From NCBI GenBank assembly GCA_030748455.1, contig JASMLY010000053.1, positions 37,444 through 101,443 of the forward strand: DNA of 64,000 nt. Reading direction: 5' to 3'. How positions within the stretch are numbered: the stretch's first letter is position 1; the number at the start of each line of letters is the position of its first letter. Under the pieces are notes generated by a model. The model saw only the letters and a program-made list of their open reading frames with translations. It had not been told where the DNA came from and did no database searches. Below, piece after piece: positions 26,108 to 35,901 of this stretch. A program made the translations under genes and the position numbers. This DNA comes from Phycisphaerales bacterium. GTDB taxonomy: Bacteria; Planctomycetota; Phycisphaerae; Phycisphaerales; SM1A02.

Positions 26108-26628
26108 GCGAGCAACTCTTTGCATTAGCCATCATTTCAACAGGTGGAACGATTGAGAAAACGTATGATGAAGCAGAAGGCATATTGAGCAATGGATTGA
26201 CAGTGCTAGACCTGATATTAGAACGCTTACAGTTAGAGGGGCTGAAGATCTCACGTGTGCAGCTCATGAACAAAGATAGTCGTGAACTGACAGAAGAAGA
26301 TCGCGAATCGATCGCAGAAGCCGTCAATGCGTGTGCTTCTAAGCATGATGGAGTTGTTGTTGTCCACGGGACGGACACGTTGTCTGTCACTGGTGAATGT
26401 ATTGAGGCAAACTATCCGAATTTGCCCGTGCCTTGTGTCCTTACAGGCGCGATGCGACCGTGGATTATGAGGAACACAGATTCCATGCAAAACTTATCTG
26501 AATCTTTTGCAGTAGTACAACTTCTAGATCCAGGTGTATACGTAGCAATGCATAGCCAAGTGTTGAAGTTTCCCGGGGTAGTCAAAAATATCGAACAAAT
26601 GCGGTTTGTACGCAGAGAGGCTCAATAG
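26104..26628 (+). CDS. Asparaginase-domain protein (N-terminal domain only)
   Basis: This 174-residue protein matches the N-terminal half of type I/II L-asparaginases. ISTGGTIEK (residues ~9-17) holds the nucleophile-type Thr, [12 protein letters not shown] holds the second Thr-Asp pair, and LTGAMRP follows. The C-terminal domain of full-length enzymes (~330 residues) is missing without any sign of a frameshift. This short form is known as a separate family. Amidohydrolase activity is plausible but unproven. The start ATG overlaps the stop of the DUF255 gene (aaATGAg). Confidence 0.85.
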   Translation: MSEQLFALAIISTGGTIEKTYDEAEGILSNGLTVLDLILERLQLEGLKISRVQLMNKDSRELTEEDRESIAEAVNACASKHDGVVVVHGTDTLSVTGECIEANYPNLPVPCVLTGAMRPWIMRNTDSMQNLSESFAVVQLLDPGVYVAMHSQVLKFPGVVKNIEQMRFVRREAQ

Positions 26629-26660
26629 ACTCAACGGTACCAATTTTTCAAAGGTTTTAC

Positions 26661-28766
26661 ATGTCAAAGAATTATTTAACAGCACCAGTTCCCTCACTCA
26701 AAATGCCCAAAGGGATTCCCTACATCATCGGGAACGAGGCGGCAGAGCGTTTTAGTTTTTATGGGATGAAAGGGATTCTCGTTATCTTTATGACGCAGTA
26801 CCTCTTTATGATGCCAGGTTCAGTACATGAGGAAATGTCGAACGCTGCAGCACTCGAGAACTACCACCTCTTTACAACTGCCGTGTACTTTTTTCCAATT
26901 ATCGGTGCACTCCTCGCTGATATTGTTCTTGGGAAGTACCTCACCATCATGCTGTTGAGTGTGGTGTACTGCGCAGGTCATGGTGTCCTTGCTTTGATGG
27001 GATCGACTGGTTCTATACCACCGGGGATCGTTCTTGCCACTGGGCTCATTCTCATCTCGGTTGGTTCTGGGGGTATTAAGCCCTGCGTTTCAGCACATGT
27101 GGGAGATCAGTTTGGAAAGCAAAACGCCCACCTTCTGGAAAAAGTTTTCGGTTGGTTTTATTTCTCAATCAACACAGGTGCGTTTTTATCGACGCTTTTA
27201 ACTCCTTGGTTGTTGGAATGGTATGGACCACACTGGGCGTTTGGTGTTCCAGGCGTATTAATGGCACTTGCGACACTTGCTTTTTGGATGGGTCGCAAAG
27301 TATTTATTCACATTCCAGCCGGTGGCCCTGAGTGGTTTAAAGAAACATTTAGTGTTGATGGAGTGAAAGCAATACTGAAACTCGCGATCATCTTTGTTTT
27401 CATTGCAGTATTTTGGGCACTCTTTGATCAAACCGGTTCTTCGTGGGTGTTACAAGCTGAAGATTTAAATCGAAATTGGCTCGGGATGCAGTGGCTTTCA
27501 TCCCAAATACAAGCAGTGAATCCAATTATGATTTTGATTTACATCCCACTCTTTCAGTTTGTGGTGTATCCCATCATCAACAAAGTGTGGAAACTAACAC
27601 CAATCCGGAAAATTTCACTTGGTTTGTTTGTCATGGTGGTCGGTTTTGCGATGGTTGGGATTGTGCAGGGTTGGGTCGATCAAGGTCAGCGGCCATCGAT
27701 CGGTTGGCAAGTTCTTGCCTACGCTATTTTGACTGCCTCAGAAGTCATGGTATCGATTACTGGTCTTGAGTTTGCTTATACGCAAGCACCAAAGAAGATG
27801 AAGTCAGTGATCATGGCCCTGTTTTTGATGAGTGTCTCTCTCGGGAATCTTTTTACAGCCGCAGTGAATCATTTCATTATGGTGCCAGATGCACTCGCTG
27901 AAGTCAAAGAACTTGTTTCTAATTGGCATTCTGAGCAGGAAGATATGACTATTGCTACGCAGAGTGCTGTTCACAAAGCGAGGCAACAAGAAGCAGAAGA
28001 GAAAGGCTTGCAGTACGAAGCAACCGACGATGGTGGGTTTGTGTTTACGCTCGATGGGTTTGAGAAATCGATCGGGGATGATGACATCCGCGTGGGCTAT
28101 GGACCAGATTTAGAGCGTCGATCCCTTGTGACATCAGAAGTTGACGTCCTTAATGAAGCAGTAGCGCTCATCGGTCAATTCTGGGATGATCACGATCGTC
28201 TTCCCTTTGAAGGAGAGGGTATGGATGCAATCAAGGCACTCAAAGATCCTTGGGGGCAGCCTTTGCACTATCAACTTGTGAACCGTAAGAACTTTGTGGT
28301 AACGAGTATTGGTCCTGACAAAACCTATCTTTCTCAATATGACGTGAGAGCGATCGTAACGGTCGAATCCCACACAGTAAAACAGCAGGAAGAATTAGCA
28401 CTTGAAGGAAATGAAGCATCGATGTTTTCTGCTTTTCATCCAGAGTATTCATGGATGCAGGTACGAAAAGCTGAAATCGCAGCAGAAAAGGCAAGAAAAA
28501 ATGGAGCGCAATCTGCAACGTGGCTCGACTTCATTGAGCAACCCAAAACTGTTGAAGCCAAAGACATTGTGAAGCAAAATCACGATTTTTCAATTTCTTG
28601 GGAAGTTGGTGGAGCGACAACGCTCAACGGTGCTGCGTATTTTGAATTCTTTACGTGGCTGATGCTTGGTACAGCAATTGTGTTTGTTGGAGTCGCATTC
28701 TTGTATAAACCAAAGACATACATTCAAGACGAAGGGATGATCTCCGCAGCGGCGAATATCGAATGA
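26661..28766 (+). CDS. Proton-dependent oligopeptide (POT) transporter with pseudopilin-like insert
   Basis: This 701-residue inner-membrane transporter imports di- or tripeptides with protons. The POT signatures IGNEAAERFSFYGMKGIL and SVGSGGIKPCVSAHVGDQF are clear, and about 11 helices lie before residue ~410. Ordinary POT proteins have ~450-500 residues. Here about 235 extra residues (~410-645) separate the last two helices. Part of the insert (~495-560) reads like the C-terminal half of a GspG pseudopilin. LNEAVALIGQFWDDHDRLPF is followed by LKDPWGQPLHYQL and FVVTSIGPDKTY. The final helix is FFTWLMLGTAIVFVGVAFLY. Transport is established for the family; the role of the insert is unknown. 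Confidence 0.9.
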   Translation: MSKNYLTAPVPSLKMPKGIPYIIGNEAAERFSFYGMKGILVIFMTQYLFMMPGSVHEEMSNAAALENYHLFTTAVYFFPIIGALLADIVLGKYLTIMLLSVVYCAGHGVLALMGSTGSIPPGIVLATGLILISVGSGGIKPCVSAHVGDQFGKQNAHLLEKVFGWFYFSINTGAFLSTLLTPWLLEWYGPHWAFGVPGVLMALATLAFWMGRKVFIHIPAGGPEWFKETFSVDGVKAILKLAIIFVFIAVFWALFDQTGSSWVLQAEDLNRNWLGMQWLSSQIQAVNPIMILIYIPLFQFVVYPIINKVWKLTPIRKISLGLFVMVVGFAMVGIVQGWVDQGQRPSIGWQVLAYAILTASEVMVSITGLEFAYTQAPKKMKSVIMALFLMSVSLGNLFTAAVNHFIMVPDALAEVKELVSNWHSEQEDMTIATQSAVHKARQQEAEEKGLQYEATDDGGFVFTLDGFEKSIGDDDIRVGYGPDLERRSLVTSEVDVLNEAVALIGQFWDDHDRLPFEGEGMDAIKALKDPWGQPLHYQLVNRKNFVVTSIGPDKTYLSQYDVRAIVTVESHTVKQQEELALEGNEASMFSAFHPEYSWMQVRKAEIAAEKARKNGAQSATWLDFIEQPKTVEAKDIVKQNHDFSISWEVGGATTLNGAAYFEFFTWLMLGTAIVFVGVAFLYKPKTYIQDEGMISAAANIE

Positions 28767-28786
28767 TGAAGTTGCGTACGTCTTCG

Positions 28787-29935
28787 TTACTCGAGGTTCG
28801 TTGCGCGTACTTTGAGTCGATTCCCATCTGGAATGAGCATCAGATGTGTCCATTTTTTTGAAGTTGTTGCAACAGGTACAGCAAGTGCATCTCGCAAGTG
28901 GATTCCATCATCTGAACTCGGTGTTTGACGCACGACACGATCGCTGGTTGTGACAACCCATGAACCATCAGATACAGGTGCTGCTGCAACACTATCTTTC
29001 ACGAAGTACACAGTTTCTTCGGACCTTCTCGGTTGCCAAAGCATCATTCGGTTGTACAGTGGATGGAAGAGTGCAAGCTTGCCATCTGGATTTGAAGGAT
29101 TTGTCGTTGCAATTTGCCACACCTTTTCAATGGTTGCTCCACGATCCATGAGTATGAGTGCGCTTGCTGTGAGTAGCGGATCTCTCGCTCGAAGATCGAG
29201 AGACATCAATGTTAAAGTTCCCTCTAGTACTCTGTATACATAAAGAAAATCATTCGAACCGAACATAGGTAAGAGCCAATCGCTCTGCCCATCATCAATC
29301 TGAAAACGCCCCTGCATGGTTTGAACGAGTAGATGGAACCGTTCTTCTCCAGCTGGTTTGCAAGACCAGGCGAGATCTCCATATGAATTTGTGGATGGAA
29401 ATGCATTGGTTGCGTCATTGCTTACAATCCAGCGGAGTGCTCCAGTCTCCCATTCCACTTTGCCAATCCATCTGCCCGCATCTCCACGAGGTGCTTCAAC
29501 AAGGAAAAAGGTATCGTTTGCATTACGACCAAGAAGTACACCTTTATGTTCAAGGACTTCAGGTGTCGTGATGGAACCACCATTGGGGTCAAGCCTGTGT
29601 ACTTCAATGACTGTGTGGTGAAGTGGGGACGGGTTTTGTGCAGTGAGTACAGCAAGTGGCACTGACGGCCCAAGTTGAACTGCTGCTTCAGTTCCTTGTG
29701 GTGAAATTATAGGCAGTGTGAAACGATCCCACGGAAGTGTGCCAACGGGCCAATCAATATCATTAGAAGAGAACACAGTTGCGTTCCTTGCAGGTTTGAT
29801 GATCTCATTCAGGGTCTGTAACGCTTGGCGTTTATCTTCTTGGTTTACAGTGTTCGTAACTTTTGGTGTGGTACTGCATCCAGCAAACAAACAGAAAACG
29901 AGAGGTGCGAATTTAACGGTGTGTTTCTGCAGCAT
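28787..29935 (-). CDS. Unknown lipoprotein encoded after the secretin
   Basis: This 382-residue protein starts at 29935, inside the last 23 bases of gspD, so it is translated with it. The signal ends in the lipobox FAGC (Cys ~20). The mature part is rich in beta strands with repeated Trp/Gly turns, as in beta-propellers (GSWVVTTSDRVVRQ, NRMMLWQPRRSEETVYFV). I recognise no family. Its place at the end of a type II secretion operon suggests a periplasmic or outer-membrane accessory, possibly taking the role of a pilotin, but it is far larger than known pilotins. Confidence 0.75.
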   Translation of the reverse strand: MLQKHTVKFAPLVFCLFAGCSTTPKVTNTVNQEDKRQALQTLNEIIKPARNATVFSSNDIDWPVGTLPWDRFTLPIISPQGTEAAVQLGPSVPLAVLTAQNPSPLHHTVIEVHRLDPNGGSITTPEVLEHKGVLLGRNANDTFFLVEAPRGDAGRWIGKVEWETGALRWIVSNDATNAFPSTNSYGDLAWSCKPAGEERFHLLVQTMQGRFQIDDGQSDWLLPMFGSNDFLYVYRVLEGTLTLMSLDLRARDPLLTASALILMDRGATIEKVWQIATTNPSNPDGKLALFHPLYNRMMLWQPRRSEETVYFVKDSVAAAPVSDGSWVVTTSDRVVRQTPSSDDGIHLRDALAVPVATTSKKWTHLMLIPDGNRLKVRATNLE

Positions 29936-32549
29936 CAAATGCGGACTGTACTGGTTCTGCGTCAGATGTGTAATCAATTGCTGGATTACGGAGACGCTGA
30001 TTTAAAAAGTCGTTTCCTCGTTCGATATGCTCTATTTGCGTATCAATTGGAAGTGAAATTTCTTGTAATCGTTCAAGATATGTTTCGTTGAGTGACTTGC
30101 CTGATGTCGTTGTTTCGACAATTACTGGTGTGACAAACACAATGAGTTCTTCACGAATCGTATTGTTGTCAACAGATGTGAAGATACCGCCGACCAAAGG
30201 GATGTCTCCTAGAAGTGGAATTTTTCGTTTTGTTTTTGATTCACTTTCTTTGAGTAACCCCCCAATGACTACGGTTTGGCCATCGTTAATGAGAATTTGA
30301 CTACGTACTTGTCTTCGTGAAAAGATAGGATTGTCGCTCACGCCTGTACCCGCTTGGTCAGAGAGTTCAACGTTGATCGTGAGGTCAACATCACCATGGG
30401 TTGTAATACGGGGACGGACGTTCAGGAGTACACCAACATCTCGGTACTCAAATCCTCCTGTTACGACACCTGAAGATTGGCTCTGCGTTGTTTGCACGGG
30501 TACTTCTGAACCATTGAAGAAAATAGCTTCTTGGTTATCTGCGGTAAAAGTTCTAGGTTGTTGGAGAACTCGCACGTTGGTAAGTTGGTTCAATGCTGCG
30601 AGCACTGCGCCTAGGGCGTTACCTTCTGCACCAAGTGTGAAGACCGCTCCTCCTCCGTTAAACACACCTGAGAGGATGTCGTCAATCGCTCCAGTAAATG
30701 CACCACTTGCACCAATAGAATTGTCTCCTGAAGGAAGCGCACCTGTACCCCAACGCAATCCCAATTCGAGATCATCTGTCAGTGTTACAGCTGCGATGGT
30801 CGCCGAAATCATCACTTGGCGAGTGGGTTGATCAAATTCATGAATCGTATCGATGATTGCTTGCATATATGCAGGCGGAGCAAGAACGGCAAGTGCGTTT
30901 TGTCTGACGATAGGGACGAGTCGGATCTTTGCAATCAGTGAGGACTCTGGAGATTGATCATCACCTGCCGCTCCACCACTCTGCCATGGAAAGCTCATTT
31001 GACCGCCTTGCTCGGTGCTTGCTTCACCTGCTGCGCTGTCGCCAAATCCTGCTCCAGATAACCCTTGGTCTGGTCGTTCGATCATCGCAGCAACGCCTGA
31101 TGGTGCGAGCAGAGCGTTGATTTCTTCTGCAAGCGAAATCGCATTTGCATGCTTAAGTTCTACAATTTGGGGTAACCCAACATTTGACGGTTCATCCAAC
31201 GATGCAATGATTGAATCGAGGAAGGCAAAACTTTCTTCTGTTTTGGATAACACGAGTATCGCGTTTTTGTCAGGATACGCCTCAAAACGATAGACACCGC
31301 TGATAGCCTCAGTGACGTCAGCTCGATTCGCTTGAGAGCCTCGAGGGTTGCCACCAGAATTCGATGACCCACCACCCAAAATTTCTTGTAGGAGATTTCG
31401 AATTTTAATGGGATCGCTATAGAGCAAGGTGTAGAGTTTGCTTGTTTCGGTTGGGCGAGGTAGATCCCACTCATCATCGATGAGTTTCGCAATCTCTTCC
31501 ATCACATCAGGTTCAGCTTGCACTGTGACGGAGTTTTGTTGCATGTTGACTGTGAGTCGCAATTCAACTTCATCCGTCCCAGAAGAGGATGGGGTTGAAG
31601 TTCTTCCACGGGTATTATTCCGTTGATTTTGGTTTGTTCTTGATTGCGTTGAAGAACCGCTTTCCTCAAAAATATCAAGGATGTTGGTGGAAATTTCAGA
31701 AGCGTCGGCATGTTTCAAGCGGAATGTTTTTAGCCTGCCGCTTCTCCATATCCGATCAAGTTGGTTAATCAACAATTGAATTTGTTGGCATAACCCGATA
31801 TCACCAAGGAGAACGATTTGGTTTGAAATGGGATCTACGGTCAAGCTCCCGTAGTCGGGAAACATTTCGGTGATTCGATCGCCGATGACACTTGCTTCTG
31901 TTTTCTCAACGCCGAAGACTTTAATTACAAGTGTCCCTCTGTCTTGGCGGCGCATGACATCGGCATCAACACCTAGAACTGGAATGTCGCCAATATCACT
32001 GAGCATCGAATCAAGCGGACCGATGACAATGATGTCATCACGTTCAATCACACCAACTTGGTTCAGGCGAAATGCTTGGAACAGCAAATCAAGTGCAACG
32101 CTGCGGTTGACTGGTTCAACATTTTGGAGCGTAATTTTCTTTGCACGTAATCCTTGAATGCTGACTGGAATAACGACCTTGCCTGTTGTATTGGCAATGA
32201 ACCCCAGTGTTTCTTCAATGGAAACATCATCAAAAGCAAGAATTACTGGCTCGTTGGAGACTTCGCGGAGCATCGGCCAGCGGATGGTTGCGTTGGTGGG
32301 AATCTCTTCTACTGCAGCACGCTCTGTTGGTTCTTCAATCAGGGCAGGGTCAGCGGTAGCATCTTCAATGGCTTCATCGACAACTTCAGTTTCAACTTCT
32401 TCTGGTATGACGGGATCGACGACTTCTTCAGCTTCCTCAACTGAAGGGATCTCAATGATTGGGGCTTCCTCAGGGAGGGGGCGATCTTGAGGGAAAGCCG
32501 TTGCTGTTGCGATGATGATGGCAATGTGTAACACTAGTTGTATACTCAC
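29913..32549 (-). CDS. gspD: Type II secretion secretin
   Basis: This 878-residue protein forms the outer-membrane channel of the type II secretion system. It starts with GTG at 32549 and a signal peptide (LVLHIAIIIATATAFPQ). Residues ~24-85 are an unusual Glu/Val/Pro-rich acidic stretch. The N0-N3 ring domains follow (IRKLLQEIL-like repeats, KHADASEISTNIL). Between N2 and N3 are Ser/Gly/Asn-rich linkers. The secretin core has NGSEVPVQTTQ, FEYRDVGVLLNVRPRI and DGQTVVIGGLLKESESKTKRK. No S-domain for a pilotin is obvious. A 246-base gap separates it from the upstream gene, so it may have its own promoter. Confidence 0.95.
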   Translation of the reverse strand: MSIQLVLHIAIIIATATAFPQDRPLPEEAPIIEIPSVEEAEEVVDPVIPEEVETEVVDEAIEDATADPALIEEPTERAAVEEIPTNATIRWPMLREVSNEPVILAFDDVSIEETLGFIANTTGKVVIPVSIQGLRAKKITLQNVEPVNRSVALDLLFQAFRLNQVGVIERDDIIVIGPLDSMLSDIGDIPVLGVDADVMRRQDRGTLVIKVFGVEKTEASVIGDRITEMFPDYGSLTVDPISNQIVLLGDIGLCQQIQLLINQLDRIWRSGRLKTFRLKHADASEISTNILDIFEESGSSTQSRTNQNQRNNTRGRTSTPSSSGTDEVELRLTVNMQQNSVTVQAEPDVMEEIAKLIDDEWDLPRPTETSKLYTLLYSDPIKIRNLLQEILGGGSSNSGGNPRGSQANRADVTEAISGVYRFEAYPDKNAILVLSKTEESFAFLDSIIASLDEPSNVGLPQIVELKHANAISLAEEINALLAPSGVAAMIERPDQGLSGAGFGDSAAGEASTEQGGQMSFPWQSGGAAGDDQSPESSLIAKIRLVPIVRQNALAVLAPPAYMQAIIDTIHEFDQPTRQVMISATIAAVTLTDDLELGLRWGTGALPSGDNSIGASGAFTGAIDDILSGVFNGGGAVFTLGAEGNALGAVLAALNQLTNVRVLQQPRTFTADNQEAIFFNGSEVPVQTTQSQSSGVVTGGFEYRDVGVLLNVRPRITTHGDVDLTINVELSDQAGTGVSDNPIFSRRQVRSQILINDGQTVVIGGLLKESESKTKRKIPLLGDIPLVGGIFTSVDNNTIREELIVFVTPVIVETTTSGKSLNETYLERLQEISLPIDTQIEHIERGNDFLNQRLRNPAIDYTSDAEPVQSAFDAAETHR

Positions 32550-32795
32550 TCTCTGGTCTTTTTTCGTAGGAACTGCTCCATTGCAGTTACGAAACTGTTG
32601 AACGCTGTGAAGGGTGGGATATTACCTTCAATGGGGAGCAAAGGCACCGTCACACCAAACTCTATCGGACCTTATCGGCATTTTTACGTAAGTAGAGACA
32701 ACTCTGAGTTCACTTGAACACTCGGAAATTCTGTTGGCATTCGTCTGGGTTGTATTGCAAATAGCGGGAGAGTTATCTTGTTATTTTACAACTGT

Positions 32796-33413
32796 TTACA
32801 GCAGAGATGGAGATTCTTCTTCCTGCTCAACCTCTTTGAGGAAACTCGTCTCTGGTTCTGCGGGTTGATCTTCTAAAAAGAAGGGTTCTTCAACAATAAA
32901 TAGGTCAATTTCATACACGCCTCGACGATACTCGACCGTAACCATTGAAGGCAATGTTGTGCTCACAACTTTCAAACCATCATGTTCACTCCCAGCCTTG
33001 AGTCGTAGTACAGCTTCTTCGCCACTCCCTGTACCTCGAAACCAAGCTTCATCACCAATGATCGCAATGAGTTCAGGTCCCATGTAGGTTGATGGAATCG
33101 GCGGAGGTGGTGGGGGAGTGGGTTCTTTTGGGGTGGTGACAACTGGCGCAGGTGGTGGAGGAGGAGGTGGTGGTGCTTTACGAATTGGTTTAAAAAAAGC
33201 TGAACGCCCTTCAAATCGAGCAATGTCGATCGCAACCATCGAGTCATGTTTTTCGAGGTACGAAGTAATCTGCGAACCATCACTTGTTTGAACGGATTGT
33301 TCAAACAGTGGCGCGAAGGAATTTTTCATTGCAACAATACAATAGAGACAAATGACAGCAAGTGAAAGAATACTCCAACTCGTTGGGCCACGAAATGTCG
33401 AGAGCGTAATCAT
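32796..33413 (-). CDS. GspC-like inner-membrane linker protein
   Basis: This is a 205-residue protein. The start at 33413 overlaps the stop of the GspM-like gene (ATGA). A single N-terminal helix (WSILSLAVICLYCIVAM) is followed by two long proline runs (residues ~95-125) and a small beta domain (IAIIGDEAWFRGTG, VTVEYRRGVYEIDLFIV). This is the layout of GspC/PilP proteins, which join the inner-membrane platform to the secretin. Sequence identity is too low to be sure; the position next to gspD supports it. Confidence 0.7.
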   Translation of the reverse strand: MITLSTFRGPTSWSILSLAVICLYCIVAMKNSFAPLFEQSVQTSDGSQITSYLEKHDSMVAIDIARFEGRSAFFKPIRKAPPPPPPPPAPVVTTPKEPTPPPPPPIPSTYMGPELIAIIGDEAWFRGTGSGEEAVLRLKAGSEHDGLKVVSTTLPSMVTVEYRRGVYEIDLFIVEEPFFLEDQPAEPETSFLKEVEQEEESPSLL

Positions 33414-34009
33414 CGTGTGTTCCTCCCTCGTTTCTTCGTTACAACCCACGCTTCAAGAGAAAGGTTCACCTTGATAAGCCGATTGTCCATCCGAGTTAAT
33501 CGGACGCTTGAAACTGAATCAACCCAAGGGCTACTTTCTAATGCAGCGAGCACGTCTAATATCTCAGATTGTCTTGCGTCGAAGTGGAGGTCGCCGATGA
33601 CTTGTTCTATTTGTTGTCCAGATTGTGCAATCCCAGGGAGTGCACTTGATCGCATCCGAGTCGTTTTTGTTCGCTTGAATTCATCATTTCGTACGTTGCT
33701 TTCCGCGAGGATGTCGTGGATTGCGTTCGTGAGTCCGCTTGCCCCTTCAGCTTTGTCACGAGGGAGTTGCACTTCACCAAAAGCAGTAATCGCATTTTTT
33801 GTGCTAGAAGTGAGGCGAACGGGTTTGTTGACTTCTCGAATTTGCATTTCGATTGTATCCGCCCTTGAGGACCAATTTGCTGCAACCTCAGCAATAGATG
33901 CGTCCCACATGAGGAAAAGAACTGTACCTATTCCTGCCCAAATAGCCCACTGAAAGGCTCGTGGAAACATTGAAACTCTATCGAGGAATTGTGTGATGTA
34001 CTGTGGCAT
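33410..34009 (-). CDS. GspM-like platform protein
   Basis: This 199-residue protein has one N-terminal membrane helix (WAIWAGIGTVLFLMW). A helical stretch follows, then a C-terminal domain of alternating strands and helices (IGDLHFDARQSEILDVLAAL, WVDSVSSVRLTR, IKVNLSLEAWV). This fits the ferredoxin-like periplasmic domain of GspM/PilO. It abuts the gspL stop at 34009, consistent with partner subunits made together. Confidence 0.7.
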   Translation of the reverse strand: MPQYITQFLDRVSMFPRAFQWAIWAGIGTVLFLMWDASIAEVAANWSSRADTIEMQIREVNKPVRLTSSTKNAITAFGEVQLPRDKAEGASGLTNAIHDILAESNVRNDEFKRTKTTRMRSSALPGIAQSGQQIEQVIGDLHFDARQSEILDVLAALESSPWVDSVSSVRLTRMDNRLIKVNLSLEAWVVTKKRGRNTR

Positions 34010-35865
34010 TACCGGTTGACCTCTTTCATCCGATCAAGAAGCATTCTCATTTCATTTCGCATTCTTGTTTTTGCCTCTGCGTTTGATCCAACACGTGAGA
34101 GCCCTTGTGAGACATCTTTGAGTGCGATTTTTGCCTCAGCTAGTGTCATCACTTTGATTTGTTCTTCAGTGAGTGGTTCTGGGAGTCTTGCAGCAACTGT
34201 ACCACCCGCACGGTTTTCGCTGCGAGAGCTCGCATCACTCCCACTATCATTTGTTCGATCTCTTCTTGGCCTCTCATCTCTCTCGGGATCGCCAGCAAAC
34301 GTGGGTGTCGTGGGTGAAGGGGTCGTGTCAACATTTGCCGCTCCGAGCATAGACGAAGGTTCGTTGTCGATCCCGTTTGGTTCTTCAGGTACATCAACAC
34401 TTGCTTCGTCTGGAGCCATGCCTGCTTGCCGCATCGCTAGCGTCCATGTACCAAAATCATCATCTTGTGCATATCGAGGCCGCCGCAGTGGGTTCATCAC
34501 AACAGCAGAGATATCAAACTCTCGATCTCCATACGTTCCGGCGGAATCGTATGAAAACTTAATGTCTCGAAACACTCTGTAAGAAAGGAGCGTCTCTTCC
34601 ATCAGTGCGATGAGTTCCGCAGCGGAATACCCATCTGCGTCTAGGACGCGACCTCGGATGGAGATTGGTTCGCCTACATCAAGTCGCAGCGATTCGATCT
34701 CAATGCCAGCAGGTGTGCAATTTAAGACATCTGCAATCAGTTTTGTCATCGGCCACGCTGTGTTTGTAAGTTCAGAGTAGACAATTTGTTCTTTTCGTGC
34801 AGAAACAACCTCGTCGTATTGCGTTTGAATTTCCGGATTCAAAAACTCCAGTAAGGCGAGTCGTATGCCAGAAAACAGAGCAGGCCCAACTGCTAGTAAA
34901 AGGACAGCTGCGATGCCAAGTCGCCACGCAGTTTTCGATTGAGCGATGCTCATCGCGAAGCGTTCATATGCTGAGGGGTTATAGACGGGTGCTTCGACTC
35001 GCATTGTCGTGAGTGTAGAAAGTGAGCCTAGAGTTGCGAGCGCTGCTCCAACCGTTAACCCCCACGTGCCCCACCAAAGAGGATCGGTGCTTAAATTTGA
35101 GAGCCGCCTTTGCGAGGAATCAATGATTTCTTGCGGAATACTGATCAGTGGGTCGATCCCTTGGTGTTCTTCGATGGTGTGTGTTAGGGTGTTGACAAGA
35201 TCAGCGGTATACAGTTCTGTATGTTTGTGGAGCGTTGCAGTTTCTTTAATGGCTCGGATCGTACCTTTGCAAAAGAGTTCAGCGGTGGCACCATTTTCAC
35301 GCGTCGAACGAAACGCGATTCCCTGCGGGCACGTTAATGCAAGGGAGACAGATCCATCTAGGCGATTGGCAATGAGAATTGGTTCTTTAGGTCTAGATCC
35401 ATTAAACAATGCAGCAATCGCGCCTGTTTCCGGAACAAACGATGCGTGTAACAATGCAGAAGGGATCCTGACTTGAGATTCCTCTGGCCAAGCGATGATG
35501 AGCCCTATTCTGTTCGATTCACCTGAAGCAGCTTCCATGGCAGCGACAGCTCTTCGGTGTTCGGGTGTTCCTCCAAGGAGTCGAGCTTCGGCCTGAAGTC
35601 GAAGTGCTTCTTGCAACTGCATGTCATCGGTATCAGGGAGTATTGAGGTTCTGCACACTGTTGCGGTGCCCGGCAAAAGAGCGACAGTTTTTTCAGGAGA
35701 TCGTTCTTCAATGAGTGCTTCCAATGATTTCTCATCAGGTACTTCAGTTGTATCAAGTACAGTTGCTAGGCTCTGGTCTACGAAAAGACACCGATACCTG
35801 TCTCCTACTTGGTGGATCACCAAAAGGAGGTTGGGTGTCGGCTGATTGGTTTGATCATTGGTCAC
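34009..35865 (-). CDS. GspL-like platform protein
   Basis: This 618-residue protein has an actin-like cytoplasmic part (residues ~1-260) resembling GspL: EALRLQAEARLLGGTP and AAMEAASGESNRIGLIIAWP. Hydrophobic segments lie at ~268-290 and ~316-340. A periplasmic domain follows (IKFSYDSAGTYGDREFDISA), then a disordered Pro/Thr/Arg/Ser-rich stretch (~500-570) and a helical end. GspL normally bridges the ATPase GspE and GspM. Two hydrophobic segments instead of one, and the disordered tail, are unusual. Confidence 0.75.
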   Translation of the reverse strand: MTNDQTNQPTPNLLLVIHQVGDRYRCLFVDQSLATVLDTTEVPDEKSLEALIEERSPEKTVALLPGTATVCRTSILPDTDDMQLQEALRLQAEARLLGGTPEHRRAVAAMEAASGESNRIGLIIAWPEESQVRIPSALLHASFVPETGAIAALFNGSRPKEPILIANRLDGSVSLALTCPQGIAFRSTRENGATAELFCKGTIRAIKETATLHKHTELYTADLVNTLTHTIEEHQGIDPLISIPQEIIDSSQRRLSNLSTDPLWWGTWGLTVGAALATLGSLSTLTTMRVEAPVYNPSAYERFAMSIAQSKTAWRLGIAAVLLLAVGPALFSGIRLALLEFLNPEIQTQYDEVVSARKEQIVYSELTNTAWPMTKLIADVLNCTPAGIEIESLRLDVGEPISIRGRVLDADGYSAAELIALMEETLLSYRVFRDIKFSYDSAGTYGDREFDISAVVMNPLRRPRYAQDDDFGTWTLAMRQAGMAPDEASVDVPEEPNGIDNEPSSMLGAANVDTTPSPTTPTFAGDPERDERPRRDRTNDSGSDASSRSENRAGGTVAARLPEPLTEEQIKVMTLAEAKIALKDVSQGLSRVGSNAEAKTRMRNEMRMLLDRMKEVNR

Positions 35866-35901
35866 GTGTACGTACTATCTCTCTCGTCAATATCGGACGA
35901 A

